A DNA stretch of 64,000 nt from Asterias amurensis (Eukaryota; Echinodermata; Asteroidea; Forcipulatida; Asteriidae): NCBI RefSeq assembly GCF_032118995.1, contig NC_092649.1:30642927-30706926 (forward strand), read 5' to 3'. Position 1 is the first letter of the stretch. Each line of letters begins with the position of its first letter. A program made the translations under genes and the position numbers. The notes beneath the pieces are model-generated. The model had not been told where the DNA came from, did no database searches, and saw only the letters and a program-made list of their open reading frames with translations. Shown here piece by piece: positions 25,001 through 38,300 of this stretch.

Positions 25001-26385
25001 CTTTCAATTGAGTATTGTACCATCTTCCTCCCCTGTACATAAACGTGATATGTATCTGGCATTATTGAAGTCAATTGATTTGAAGAAAGTGAACTTACTT
25101 GAACATGAGTGTACCTCTGTCTCTAGCATTCATCTTGCCCCACTCTCCCTCCTCAAATGCTTCCTGTGGTCAACAAATTACAATATCAGTATTTCTTAAT
25201 ATTTCATTCTAGTTTCTCTATGGGACGAGTAAATACATAGTTACAAAAACAAAAAGTTTATGAACAGGTTTAAATGACACAGATCAAAGTCCTCCAAAAT
25301 GTCAAAGGTCACAACAGGCTGGTACCCGGCTATTCTGCCTCTTTTACTGCCCTTTTGCCTATTTCTAAAAACATCTCTGTTTATTTCACAAGTGGTCTGC
25401 CATTTTCACAAGATGCCTGTTCAATTTCACAAGCTATCTGGACTGAGCTGTCAGGCCATTTTCTTTTTCACAAGCAATCCAACATATTTTACATGCAATC
25501 TGACCCTTTCATGAACCTTTGGTCTTCAATCAATCAATCATTAAGCATTTGTGGAGCACCATACATGTACATCTAGTTGCCTAGTCCAAGGCGCTAAGCA
25601 AAGTGAAAGAAAATTAAAGACAAAAGGGTCTACAGAATATCAAGATGCCAAGGGCAATGGACTTAATGTAAACAGATTCAAAGAGATGAGTCTTAAAGGC
25701 AGTGGACACTATTGGTAATTACTCAAAACAATTATTATCATAAAACCTTTCTTGTTTATGAGCAATGGGGTGAGGTTGATAGTATAAAACATTGTGAGAA
25801 ACAGCTCCCTCTGAAGTGACGTAGTTTTCGAGAAAGAAGTAATTTTCCACGAATTTGATTCCTCAGATTTAGAAATTGAGGTCTCAAAATCAAGCATCTG
25901 AGAGCACACAATTTCGTATGACAAGGGTGTTTTTTCTTTTATTATTATCTCGCAACTTCGATGACCGATTGAGCTCAAACTTTTACAGGTTTGTTATTTT
26001 ATGAGATATCTGTTGAGATACAGCAAGTGAGAAGACTGGTCTTTGACAATTACCAATAGTGTCACCAGTCTTTAAGCTAGCTTAGAAGATCTGTAAGGAG
26101 TCAAGTGTATGAAGTTGGTCTCATTCCATAGCACATGAAACACGGCTTCTATGATCTGATGAAGAATAAGATCTAGGAATGTTCAACAGTAGGATCTTGT
26201 ACCTTGGCAGCCGCAACAGCAGTGTCCACATCAGCTTTTGTTCCCTTGGCTACTTTACAGATGACACTCTCGTCAGCTGGGTTGATTGTGTCAAAAGTCT
26301 TGCCATCTTCTGAATCCATAAAGTCATTATTGATGAAGATCTGGTTGGGGAACTCAATGTCCATGTCATTGACGTGCAGCTTCAC
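16088..26385 (-). CDS. ALDH1L2: ALDH1L2 exons 12-23: aldehyde dehydrogenase domain
   Basis: In order: [48 protein letters not shown] and [42 protein letters not shown] and [28 protein letters not shown] (cofactor loop); [19 protein letters not shown] (Glu694); [13 protein letters not shown] (nucleophile Cys728); [54 protein letters not shown]; and the terminal TVTVEY then TGA at 16090-16088. All catalytic motifs are intact. Confidence 0.95.
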
Positions 26386-29300
26386 CTGTAGGAATTATCA
26401 AGTGACAAAGAAAAATAGGTAAAACAAGTTTGTTTTTGAATCCAATGGTGTGCTTTGAATATCAGTTTTAGTAACATAGTGTGTTTTATTTTCTCTGAGC
26501 AGAATAGTCCTGACAAAGAGCTTGACATTCAAATATATCTACTGTCCATTGTGAGACTTCTCTTACAGTGTGTTCAATATCCCCAAAGTGAGATGAGTCA
26601 GTTCTAATTACATTCTCATCTTCACTTTCATTCAGTTATAAATAGTTTCATCTAAACGACTTGACTCGCCTGCGCTGCTCATAAAGTGCAGAATCCACAC
26701 CTTTAAATAAAAGCAGTAGCGCTATTCACTGTAGACAAAATGGAATGACACTAAATTAGAAGGTGTCTGAATTTCCACCATTTGTTGACCCTTGGAGTTT
26801 TAAAGTTTAAGGGGATTATGGGAACAATATCCTCGAAGCTAGAGAAGTACAACAAAATGCAGAATTCTTCAAATATAGTGAAAATAACAGCAACATATAT
26901 TCAGCAGGCACACCTCATAAAGGTCAGATAAAGGTCAGAAACATCTCATCCCTGCTTAGGGTTTACTGGCATCCCTAAGTGTTACTTACGGCGTCATACT
27001 CAAAGACAAAGTCATCCAGCCCACGTCCTTTCTTAACAACCTTTTGTACGAATGCATCGAAGGTTGTGGCCATATAAACCTCCTCATTGGACAATGCAAT
27101 ACCATTGCATTTCTGCTTGACCTCTTCTACCAACCTGAAAGATTACATAACAGTGAAACTGATTATAATAATAATAACAATATGTATTAGTTACACATTC
27201 CAGCCATGTAGGTCCTTGAAAGCGCCATGGTCATTCTAAACAATCAATGTTAAACAATTCATGATTTACCTGGCAACGTCCATTGAGCCACCACCCATTT
27301 TGAAGAAGTCAGAGTCTCCATTAATCTTAGTAGTAGAGAGAATACCACTCCAAATACCCTAAGATAACACAAATAAAACATCGTCAATATCTTCAACTAA
27401 CGGCACTTGTAACTTGTAACTTGTACTATTGTTTACAAAGCACCAAGATTCATGAATCTCGGTGCTTTTCAAGGATGAATCTCAAAATGAGTTGTCATCA
27501 CACTTTGCTTTAATCAAGATTGGTGACACAGTTCAGACCAATCTTACATGTAGCTCTTTGTGATATTGGCCCATGGTATGTCTGCTGCCACCTTGTGTCC
27601 TAAACTCACCAGTTAGATTGATGACATCAACTAAATGGTAAAACCTACCTTGATATTTGCAGCAAAACCTTCTTCCTCTGGTGTCATTTCAATCTTCTCC
27701 TCAGCATCACCAGACATTCCATACTTTTGTGCCTGGATCATACGTCCATCTTCAAACTGTAGGGTCTTCACTTTCAGCTGAAATCAGTAAAATACAGATG
27801 AATAAAATAACATGCCTAAACAGATGGGATTTGAAGGTATAGACCACTAAATGTCATCAAGCCTATAAGCACAAAAGCCTTGCTTAGCACACACAAGTCT
27901 AGCTTAGCAAAGTCCATACAGTTAACATTTTGGTGCTGAGTGCCCTACTCATTTATTTCTTAGCATAGAATTTTGCTTAGCAGCATCTTCTGCTTCACAG
28001 CTTTATTAAATTTGGCCCTGGTGTTTGTCAGGATGGGATGTAAAGAATTAGGTTCCTAGTGCTATATAATGCAGGTATTAATAGAACCCACTACCCTTAT
28101 CGTTAAGTGAAGGGGTTTAGATTGCACCACAAAATCTTTCAAACCCTTACCAGGTTCTATAGACCCTATTGAATAACCCCTTTTTTGCTGTGAAAGTTGT
28201 CATCTTGTAGCAGGCAGTGCGCAGCATTCTGTTTGATTTATATGGCAAATGCATGCACACACGCAAAAGACGCCATCTTATAGGTCAGATATTTGAATGG
28301 TGATGTCATACTCAACACGGTCTGTATAATTGGTCTCATAATATAAGACTGTCCTGGCAAACTGATGATTGAATCTTAGAGACAAAAGGTAGTTATGATA
28401 AAGTGAGAATTTAAAGAACTATGACAGTGCAGATTTCTTTTTTAGATAACTGTGCTATTTTGCTTCAGACAAATATTTCTTAGGAAATGACACAAGTTTC
28501 TCTGTACTTACCATTTGTCCATCGTTACCAGAGAATACCATTCCATCCTTGGTGACTATGGCAGGGTAGGTGGACCCTGGGATAGTGACCTCTGTACCCT
28601 TTGGTCTTGAACCCTTGATCAGCCTGGACCCAAACATGGACACTTTCTACAACAGGAACACAACCACACATCCTTAGTTTGTTTACCCTAAAACAATGTG
28701 AAAGCACTGTAATGACCCCTTGTGCCAACGTCACATAAAGGTACTGCCTTTTATGCTCACTATTTGGGGGTCAATGGTGTAAACTCTAATGCCTTAAATA
28801 GAAGCACACCATTAAAAATCTACAGGACATTTGACTCATACAAAGATGTACCTAACTTGGGTGTTACCGTGTTGATGATGCAAGCTGTAATAACACAGAA
28901 GTCGTGGAGGTCATTCCCTCCGTCGCCTGGTATTGGAAACCCCTCAACAGTTTCCCAGACCCAAGTTTTTCTGACCAAATTCCTGCAGTAAGTCCACTTA
29001 TTAATTGGTTTATTAGTTGGTTTATTGTTAAAAACACATTGCAGCCAAAGGCTGAATTACATGCAATTTACAAAGAAAAAAAAATACAATATTAAAACTC
29101 AGGCAGTCTGACATAAAATTTTACAAGAAAGCACGCAAAGTCCACTTGCGCAACGTTTATGGAACAATTACACAGTTGAGTAAAGTTTTGTGAAATCAGC
29201 TACAGGCCTGCAAGCAAGCTGGTGGATTGCTCTGCTTTTTAATTTATCATTTCAAGATGGGCAAATAATGTTATTTACCCTACGTCCCAAGATGTAACAT

Positions 29301-32300
29301 AGATTGAGTCCATAACTGCAATGATTGTCACAATTGAAAGTAGAATGATTTAATGATAGTTGTTTACCTGTCCATCGATGACTGCCCAAGCACCAGGAAT
29401 CATGTCATTACCTCGGATGAAGTTGTGAAGCATCTCACCAGACTGATCCCAGTTAATCTGAAATGTCAATGTGAATCCACTCAGATAACAGCTTTACCAT
29501 GAATCAAAATATTTATTTTATTTTCACTGCGTACAAAATATAAATTGGTGGGTTCAAAATCTCTTTGAGGACAATTTACGAGCCTTTGATGTTTAATGCC
29601 ACACAACTTCAGAGTGGAAAATGTACAGTGTACCTAATTACTGGGTCAAGAGGAAATGATGGTGTGGTTTGAAATTTGAATCAAGATCTTAGCAATGATT
29701 TTGAACCAGTGAAAATTGGTCCTTAAGATAACCCCTAGGAACATATGTACATCTATAAGGGGTACATCAAAGAGTAGGGGATTTTGATATTATAAAATTT
29801 TAAGAACGAAATCATTTTGTTTGACCAGGCTAACATACTGCGGAACTGACTTTCAATGGCACAATTTCCTCTGCTTAAAATGCAGAAAAATGTACAACTA
29901 GTTGGATTTGAAACTTTGCATGGTGGAAGTATAACTATGTGAGGTTCGAGTGAAATGTGACTCTTTTAGGTAGTGATTGTTCTGAAAAGAACCAGTGGTT
30001 AATGACTCACTTTTTCCAACAATATGCTCTGATCATTTTCTGGGAAAAGAATTTCTTCATAATATTAAATCGTTTATAAATAACATCAATGTCCTGAGGA
30101 CGATCAGAGCATACAGCTCAAATTGGTGAGTTGTAACCACTGGTCCCTTTCAGAACCATCACTACTCAAAGAGATATTCACATGGTATTACCGCAAACCT
30201 CTCATAGAATAGATTCTAAATTAAAATAATTCAAGCTTTGTAAAAGATTTTACAAGAACACTTTTTATTCCACACCCTGTATTTACCTGTGCAACTTCCT
30301 TCTTCTTCCAGATGGGGTCATATGTTGCTCCTTCCTCAGGCTGGACGATCTTAGGGGCTGTTCCATTAGCAATCATCTCTACTGCCTCCCCCTGGAAACA
30401 AGAGCAAAGATATCAGCATAGAAGAAATTTTAACCCAGAGTGTGGCAACAAGGACTAATAGTTCATTGCAATAATGTTGTAATGTGTTTGTTAGTCTGTG
30501 CGTTTCAGAACTAGTCAGGACACGTGTGACAATAAGCAGTACACTTAACCATAATTGCCTCGCCCTGCAGACGATTACATTAAGCTGTAGGTCCTGTGTG
30601 TTGTGGAATGCACGTTTATAAGAAAACAGCGCATTTATTGTTAAGAGGTCACAGTTTGTTGGCCACAGTGTTTCTTGTATGATTGGCTTCATCACCTTGC
30701 CAACTCTTACAAGGTATCTATATAAATGTGTCTTACAATTCAAGAGGTCACAGTTTGTTGGCCACAGTGTTTCTTGTATGATTGGCTTCATCACCTTGCC
30801 AACTCTTACAAGGTATCTATATAAATGTGTCTTGCAATTCAAGAAGCCACAGTTTGTTGGCCACAGTGTTTCTTGTATGATTGGCTTCATCACCTTGCCA
30901 ACTCTTACAAGGTATCTATATAAATGTGTCTTGCAATTCAAGAGGTCACAGTTTGTTGGCCACAGTGTTTCTTAAATGATTGGCTTCATCACCTTGCCTT
31001 GCCAACTCTTACAAGGTATCTATATAAATGTGTTTTAAAATTCAACCATATTTAAAAAAAGAAGTCCTTAACAGAGAGAGCCCTTTCTTGCAACTGTTTG
31101 GATGTGATAAATAACAAACACTTTGATGCAGCACCCTTTGAATGTGATAAAATGCAACGCAAGAACTAGTTTATGATTGTTGTAATCACTTTTCTAAACG
31201 ACACCATTGTAGTAGTCCATTCAATCTACTTTATTTTTTTACCACGTGATGGCGCTCTACATTTTTGTATAACTTTTGGAGTTATACGCGATTATCATCT
31301 GCACAGATTTACCATCCACGTTCTGTCAGTGTCACTTCTATATGTGTGGTAAAGTTTTTTCCGTTGCTAAAGTAAGATTTCTAAAGGAGCCTTTTAAACC
31401 CAATAGAAGTAACTAAAAACTGCTCATAGAAGTAACAGAATGCCGATGTTAAAACTGTGCAGACTAAAATAGTGTATACACCGAAAGTGATAACATTATT
31501 TTTGAGAGCGCCCTCAAGTGTTCATAAGTACTGCAGATTGATTGTAGTGTGTTTGTGGTCTTACCATAGCTACAATACCCTCTGGATACAGGAAACGGTT
31601 GTACAATGTATCTAGTGTATCATTAATGTCAACATACACCTCTCTCTGTAGGAGAATAGGACCTGTATCCAGACCATCGTCAGCATAGAAGATTGAGAAA
31701 CCACCATATTTATCACCACACATCAAAGTCCTGCACAAAAATACAAAGTTATATTCAGTTGAAGTAGAAATGTAGCATAATACCACAGTCCCCACACCCT
31801 AACTTGTGAATGTCACCATAAACAATGCATTGATGGCGCAATGTTTTCTTCCCAGACAGTGAAATACAAATTGTGGATTTAATTACCTCCATCTGTAGAA
31901 TTTTTAACTTTACAGTAAAATGTGTTTAACAAATAGTACATTTAAGAGACGTTAAAAATACATTGCTTTTACCAATACACCAGTGTGTGTAAGCACTGTA
32001 CTTTCCTGAGCTCTGTGAAAAGAAAAACAAATCACAGGCATTTTACTCGGGTGGGATTCAAAACCATGACCCATGCTACTAGACCGCCAAGATTGCCCGA
32101 TAGCCAGAGGCAGTTACAGTATGTTATATTATTATCCATTGAATTCCATGGAGGCCAGGGCTGTTATTGCCCCGCTCTTGTCCATGGTGACCTTTACCAT
32201 GACCCTTGCCACTAGACTGCCAAGATTGCCCGGTAGCTAGAGGCAGTTACAGTATGTTACATTATTATCCAATTACAGACCTGCCATTCCATGGAGGCCA

Positions 32301-35300
32301 GGGCTGTTATTGCCCCGCTCTTGTCCATGGTGACCTTTACCATGACCCTTGCCACTAGACCACCAAGATTGCCCGGTAGCCAGAGGCAGTTACAGTATGT
32401 TACATTATTATCCAATTACAGACCTGCCATTCCATGGAGGCCAGGGCTGTTATTGCCCTGCTCTTGTCCTTAGTGACCTTTACCATGACCCTTGCCACTA
32501 GACCGCCAAGATTGCCCGGTAGCCAGAGGCAGGCAGTTACAGTATGTTACATTATTAACCAATTACAGACCTGCCATTCCATGGAGGCCAGGGCTGTTAT
32601 TGCCCTGCTCTTGTCCTTAGTGACCTTTACAATTCCTATTAGACTTCAAGTTTCTCTAATGAGTGTAATAATGTAAAATGTCTTTGCCATTTCAAAGATG
32701 AGATACCATGCCGGCATCGTCCTTACCAGTTGATGGCAGAGGCTCCTCTATGCCTTGGTAAGATAGAAGGATGATACACAATGGATCCATGCTTAGGGTG
32801 GTCTGTTACCTCCGATGGGATAAATTGAGAACAGAAGGGCATCACATTCAGGTCTGGCTTGGTCTGCTCATATGCCTGGACAAATAAATGAACATTACAT
32901 GGTAAGCTGACTGAAGAAGATTAACACTTAATCAACGAAATGATGTGTAACTTGATTCTGTCATGGTTTAAAAAAAGTGAAATTCCAAGGTAGAAAAGCG
33001 GACAAAGGACTTATGGAAGGGGGGGGGGGTGTAGTTGAAGGAAGTTGTTGAAGATTCTCAATACCTGAAGGACTTCTGGGATAGCCTTTCCCTTAACTCG
33101 CCACCTTGGGAATTTGAATACAGGGATGCCATCCTTCTCTGCAGTGGAGGCTGTAACAGAAATACAGAGAAAAATATAGTATGTAAATGAAACAAACCGA
33201 CGACAGTAAACCTCACCATGCAAAAGAAATACTGGTACCTGCTCTTTTCATTTTTACTACAAGTACTTTTCGGATGTCGTACTATTTGTGTATTAACAGC
33301 ATTATGGTTTTCAAATATGCCATGTTCAACTGTGATTGTGTAGAGTGGACTGAGGACTTGCATTAAACCCTGTGCATGACAACAAACCTTTGCAAAAAAA
33401 TTATATTGTTAAACTGATTTTACTTTCATAATTTTAGCACTTAAAGCATACTTTCACATTCCAAACAGTATGTTTGTGCTCATGGCCATAAACTATAATT
33501 ATACTAAATAAATAATTGACAAAATAAAATCCTTCCCATGTTAAACTCAATTGGTTGGACATTGGTTGGGACCGTTATGTTTCTAGAAGTTTGAATACGA
33601 GCAAGACTCATAGTACCACAGCCTAGGGTGACATCATACTTTGCTTCTAAAGTAGACTTTCAATCTCACATTGCTTTTTTAAATTTAGCCCAAGCCCAGT
33701 AGAAGTATAATTCCCGAACCATGACCCAGAAAACTCACATTTTGGGGTGAAAGGGTGATTCAGACGACTAAACAAGTTCATGTTGATTTGACACGTTAAT
33801 GAGCCCAAACTTACCAAGTTGATCTGCCTTTCCATTGACATCAGGTATTGTGAAGACTCCAACGACCTCATGACCATTCTTTCTGATCAGCTTATAAACC
33901 TCCTCACCAAACTGGCTCTGACCTATCACAGCTATCTTCATTCTGTTAAAGATACTCTGCAAATGTACAAAGTGATCAAACAATTGTTATTGATGTCTTG
34001 TAATTTGCCACAGTCAGGGTTGTTTTTTTAAAGCTAGGCTGCACAAATAATCTCAACCTGCTCTATGTAGCCAACATGTTGCATATACTCACTGGGAATT
34101 AAACAATCTTCTGAACCATTTCATTCCTGAAAGCCAGATTAAAAACCCTCTTATTTTTTATGTAACTCTCCTGCCCAACTGGTAGGGTTTATACATAATA
34201 CCAGTCGTACTTAAGAAGGGGACCAGTCTATCCTACAACCCTAACCACCGATCGGCTTCTACTAAGTTTTGTTGCACAAAAAGCAGAATCTTGTTGGGTT
34301 TTAATTTTAAGATCCAGTTATGTACAAACAACCTTGTATAAACTTGTTAGAAAAGGTTTGAAACTTTTGTTCTGAAGCTCAAGGCCCTAACCGCCTCAAT
34401 GAGAAAAGTTTATGGACTTTTTCAAGAGACACCAAGGCAATGAACAGCAACAGCAAGGAGGCGAGCGCCTCCATAGCCCTGTCATCAAGCTTGCTAGTTA
34501 AACCAAATTATCATACCTTAAATACAAATAAAGTGCATGAAGCATGGCAGTATTCAAAGAAATTTAGTTACATAATGTACTTTTCCATGATCAGTGACAC
34601 AGCACTTACGTTGGTACTTATTACAAAATAATATGAACAAAAATAAGTTATCACAGATGATGTTATGAAAGACAAACAGACAATCTGGTGTCAACTGGTT
34701 TGAAACAATGTACATGTACCTAGCAGAATGGACTTTGAACCAGGACACACCCCCCTCTTACAGTGATAACAACTGATTCTACACTACTATGCAGACCCAC
34801 ATGTCACTAAAGACAACCAACGATTCACAGTATGTATGTTTGTCTACTCTTGCGCAATGTAACCTTCATGAATTCGACTTGGGTAATTTAACAAATCTGA
34901 TAATTAGAAATCTGTTTGTATAAAGTATACAATGCCAATTGAGATAACCAGTTCTTCATGAAGGATGGTGCTTTGTAAATCTGTGTATCTTTGTAAAGAA
35001 AGAACCAAATCTTTCTTCTTGAGTGTCTGCGTCACGCACCCATTAGCCGTGTTCAAAACAGTGCAATGTTCCCTCAATTTGCCAACCAAAACGTTAGTGC
35101 ACACGCGCTATGTGCTATTTACATATAGTTCATGGGAAGGGTCTATTACCCCCCTCCGCCCAAAAGCACACCCACAAAGACAGCTGTGGAAAACACCAAA
35201 CATTGTGTACCTTGCACAACATGCAGTCTTTGGGGCATGGTCTGGAACTATGTACAGCTCATTCATGCATGTACTGTACTGTACTGTACTGTACTGTACT

Positions 35301-38300
35301 GTACTTTCCAAAGTGCACTCGGTTCTACTGTCATGCTGTATCCGCCTTGATCACACTATACAGACACTGTACAATTTGACCACTCGAGCTTGAGACACCT
35401 GTTGTTGGCACATATTCAAACTGTCCCACATGCATATTCCATGGGGTTCCTGATGAATATTTCACATTGGTTTTAACTGTATTTCTTGGCTAGTGAAGGT
35501 CATTGCTGTACCCCAGCTTAAAGTAGAAATTGAATGGTTGCCAGTGTTTTAAGTTAAGTGACAACTATTTATACCATATGCTCAACATTATTACATGAAA
35601 CTGTTTCCTTGAAAACTTAAAGTCACCTGGAAATATAATTTTTTCCCGTTAAACATTCTAAACAACAAAATAAATTTCTGAGTAATTGTTTTGATTGATT
35701 TATATGTTTAAAACAATAAAAAAAGTTGTGTGGGGTGACTCAGCCTACCACTTTTGTGGCGTCAATCGAGGCAGACTTTGCCTCGATCGAACATCGAACA
35801 CACATACGTGCAAGTACACTCAAGTCCTAGTCGCGAGTTTGTACGTTTCAAAAACGGTTTTGTCTTGCATTTTTCCGGCAATGTCGACCAGGTGTTATTA
35901 TGAACACAATTCAAAAATAAGATCTGTGTGTGAATTTATTTGAATGTATTGCACTGGTTCATTGTCGCAAACTATATCACTAACTATCAATTGAAGGTAT
36001 CGAGGAATAATTCTAAGTAGCTTCGTATAAATGCTCATTACACCATGGATGAAGCCGTAGTCCTGGCCTTATATTTTACTACAATACAAAACAATGTCTT
36101 GAAGCTAATGTTTCTACCTCTGTTTCACAAATTCGCCATCTTTTCTCACTGCATATGGTCACAAACAGTACCTCATAAACTTGTATTTTTACTGTGTGTT
36201 TTTATTAAAAAATTGGAAAAGTTTGTGTTACGGCGCCACCACCTTTTCATTTGATAACATGATAATGTTATATAGTTTCTAATTTACCTAAATGAGATAT
36301 CCTTTTTTGTAAAACTGAGTGAAAAAGTGGTGGCGCCATACAGAAAGTTATCCACAAAATGAGAACAAATTATGGAGTGGTAAGGCCATGGTAAAGCTTA
36401 ATTGGTACTAATGGTTGGGCGCTGCATGATTTGTTAAACACATGTTCAGTCCACATCTAGTCACATGTTCCCTCATTTCCATTTCATGCACTTACTCCCT
36501 CTGTTTAATAGTTAAATGTACAACTAAAACAATTCACTACTTACTGTACTACACAGTTCACAGATGAAGTCCACTCAAGTCGCTCTCGGATCTAAATGAT
36601 CACTGGAATTACACTCTTCCACTTGAGAAATAATCAGCAAGGAACTGCACAGCAAGTACCCAAGACAAATTATGTGGGATTTAAAAAACCCAAGCTACTG
36701 GTACATGCATGTTGTGCATGACAGAAAAACCCCAGGACTGCACTGAGCTAACCAAACAAAAGACCTCCCATACTTCGATGAATAATTCATGAGCTTTGTA
36801 CCCCTGGAAAATAACTGGCCACTAACCAACACAAAATCAATGAAGGGACTATGACACACCCCCAACTATCCTCATATTCATTGGCCAATCAGAACAGCTG
36901 TTACTTGTATTCTAATCAGTGTCTGCTGATGCTAGGCTCCCCATTGTGAGCTACAATTTACAAACACTTTTAAAGGTCAACCATGCCAATCTCTATTGTA
37001 CATGTTGTTGTAGGCTTGTCAAGCAAGAAACCATGAAAGCTCCAGCCTCATGAATAAACATGTATGGTGTGTTTACAAAATCGTGTTGTGTATATCCTAC
37101 AATAACATGTACCTGTACAATTACATGTGTATGAACAGGCATGTATGTGTACATTGTATAGTACAACTATAAACCACAGGATGCATTTAACTAGGAATAT
37201 AACTGTTTCAAACTTCAAGCTAAGGTATCAGCCTTCTGAACTTTAAGCTAAGGTATTGGCCTTCTGAACTTCAAGCTAAGGTATTGGCATTCGGAATATA
37301 ACTGTTTCAAACTTCAAGCTAAGGTATTGGCCTTCGGAATATAACTGTTTCAAACTTCAAGCTAAGGTATTGGCCTTCGGAATATAACTGTTTCAAACTT
37401 CAAGCTAAGGTATTAATTGGCCTTCGGAATATAACTGTTTCAAACTTCAAGCTAAGGTATTGGCCTTCTGAACTTGCCTTTCCTTCACCCTTCCACTGTT
37501 CTTGACCATCCATTCCTGCAAGGTCATAGCCTATATGTCATATAGGGGGGCAACATTCAAAGGGAAAGTCACAGATATTTTCAAGGATCACCTTCAGGTG
37601 ATCTTTGGAGAATTAAAAATTGTTGACCTTTGTTCATTTAAAAAAACAAGGGCACATCAGATGATATATATTAAGCATGTTTCACTATCATACCATCATT
37701 CCTCGATGGTTCTTAGTAAGTAGGCTTTCAGATCAAAATTAAAATAGCTGGGGCATGCTCCAATGAAGGATGAACCTAAATCTAAGTTTTCAAACAGGAT
37801 ACATTTAAACAGACATATTTTGACCAAGAATACATAAACAATTCAGTCCAGTATCGAGTACCGTGTCGTCGAGTAGATTATCAAGTATGATCTTTGAGTC
37901 ACTTACAATTTACTGGCTGTGAATCAACTGTACCATCAAAACAGTACATGATTCGTAAATAGTACTCAAGTAGGGAGTTACAACACTGGCAATAATTAAA
38001 TTGACCATAAAACAACAGATGATACTAATAATATCAAAGTCTTATATATCACACATATCTACCAAACAAGGTACTCAAGGCGCTGAGTTTACACAAACTT
38101 ATTGCAGTGATGAATTCTGAGACCCAATTATTTAGCACCTTATAAGGGTTTTACAAGGTGCTACGGCGCATACAACAGCCACAGCCAGGAACACCAGGGC
38201 AATCCCATTCTCTATAAGGGTTTACAAGGTGCTACAGCGCATACAACAGCCACAGCCAGGAACACCAGGGCAATCCCATTCTCTATAGTATAAGGGTTTA

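Noticed and set aside
30366..30941. 191-aa open frame on the minus strand and a 98-aa frame on the plus strand
   Set aside because: Both run through the ~99-bp tandem repeat, whose period keeps frames open; the 'protein' is the repeat unit over and over.
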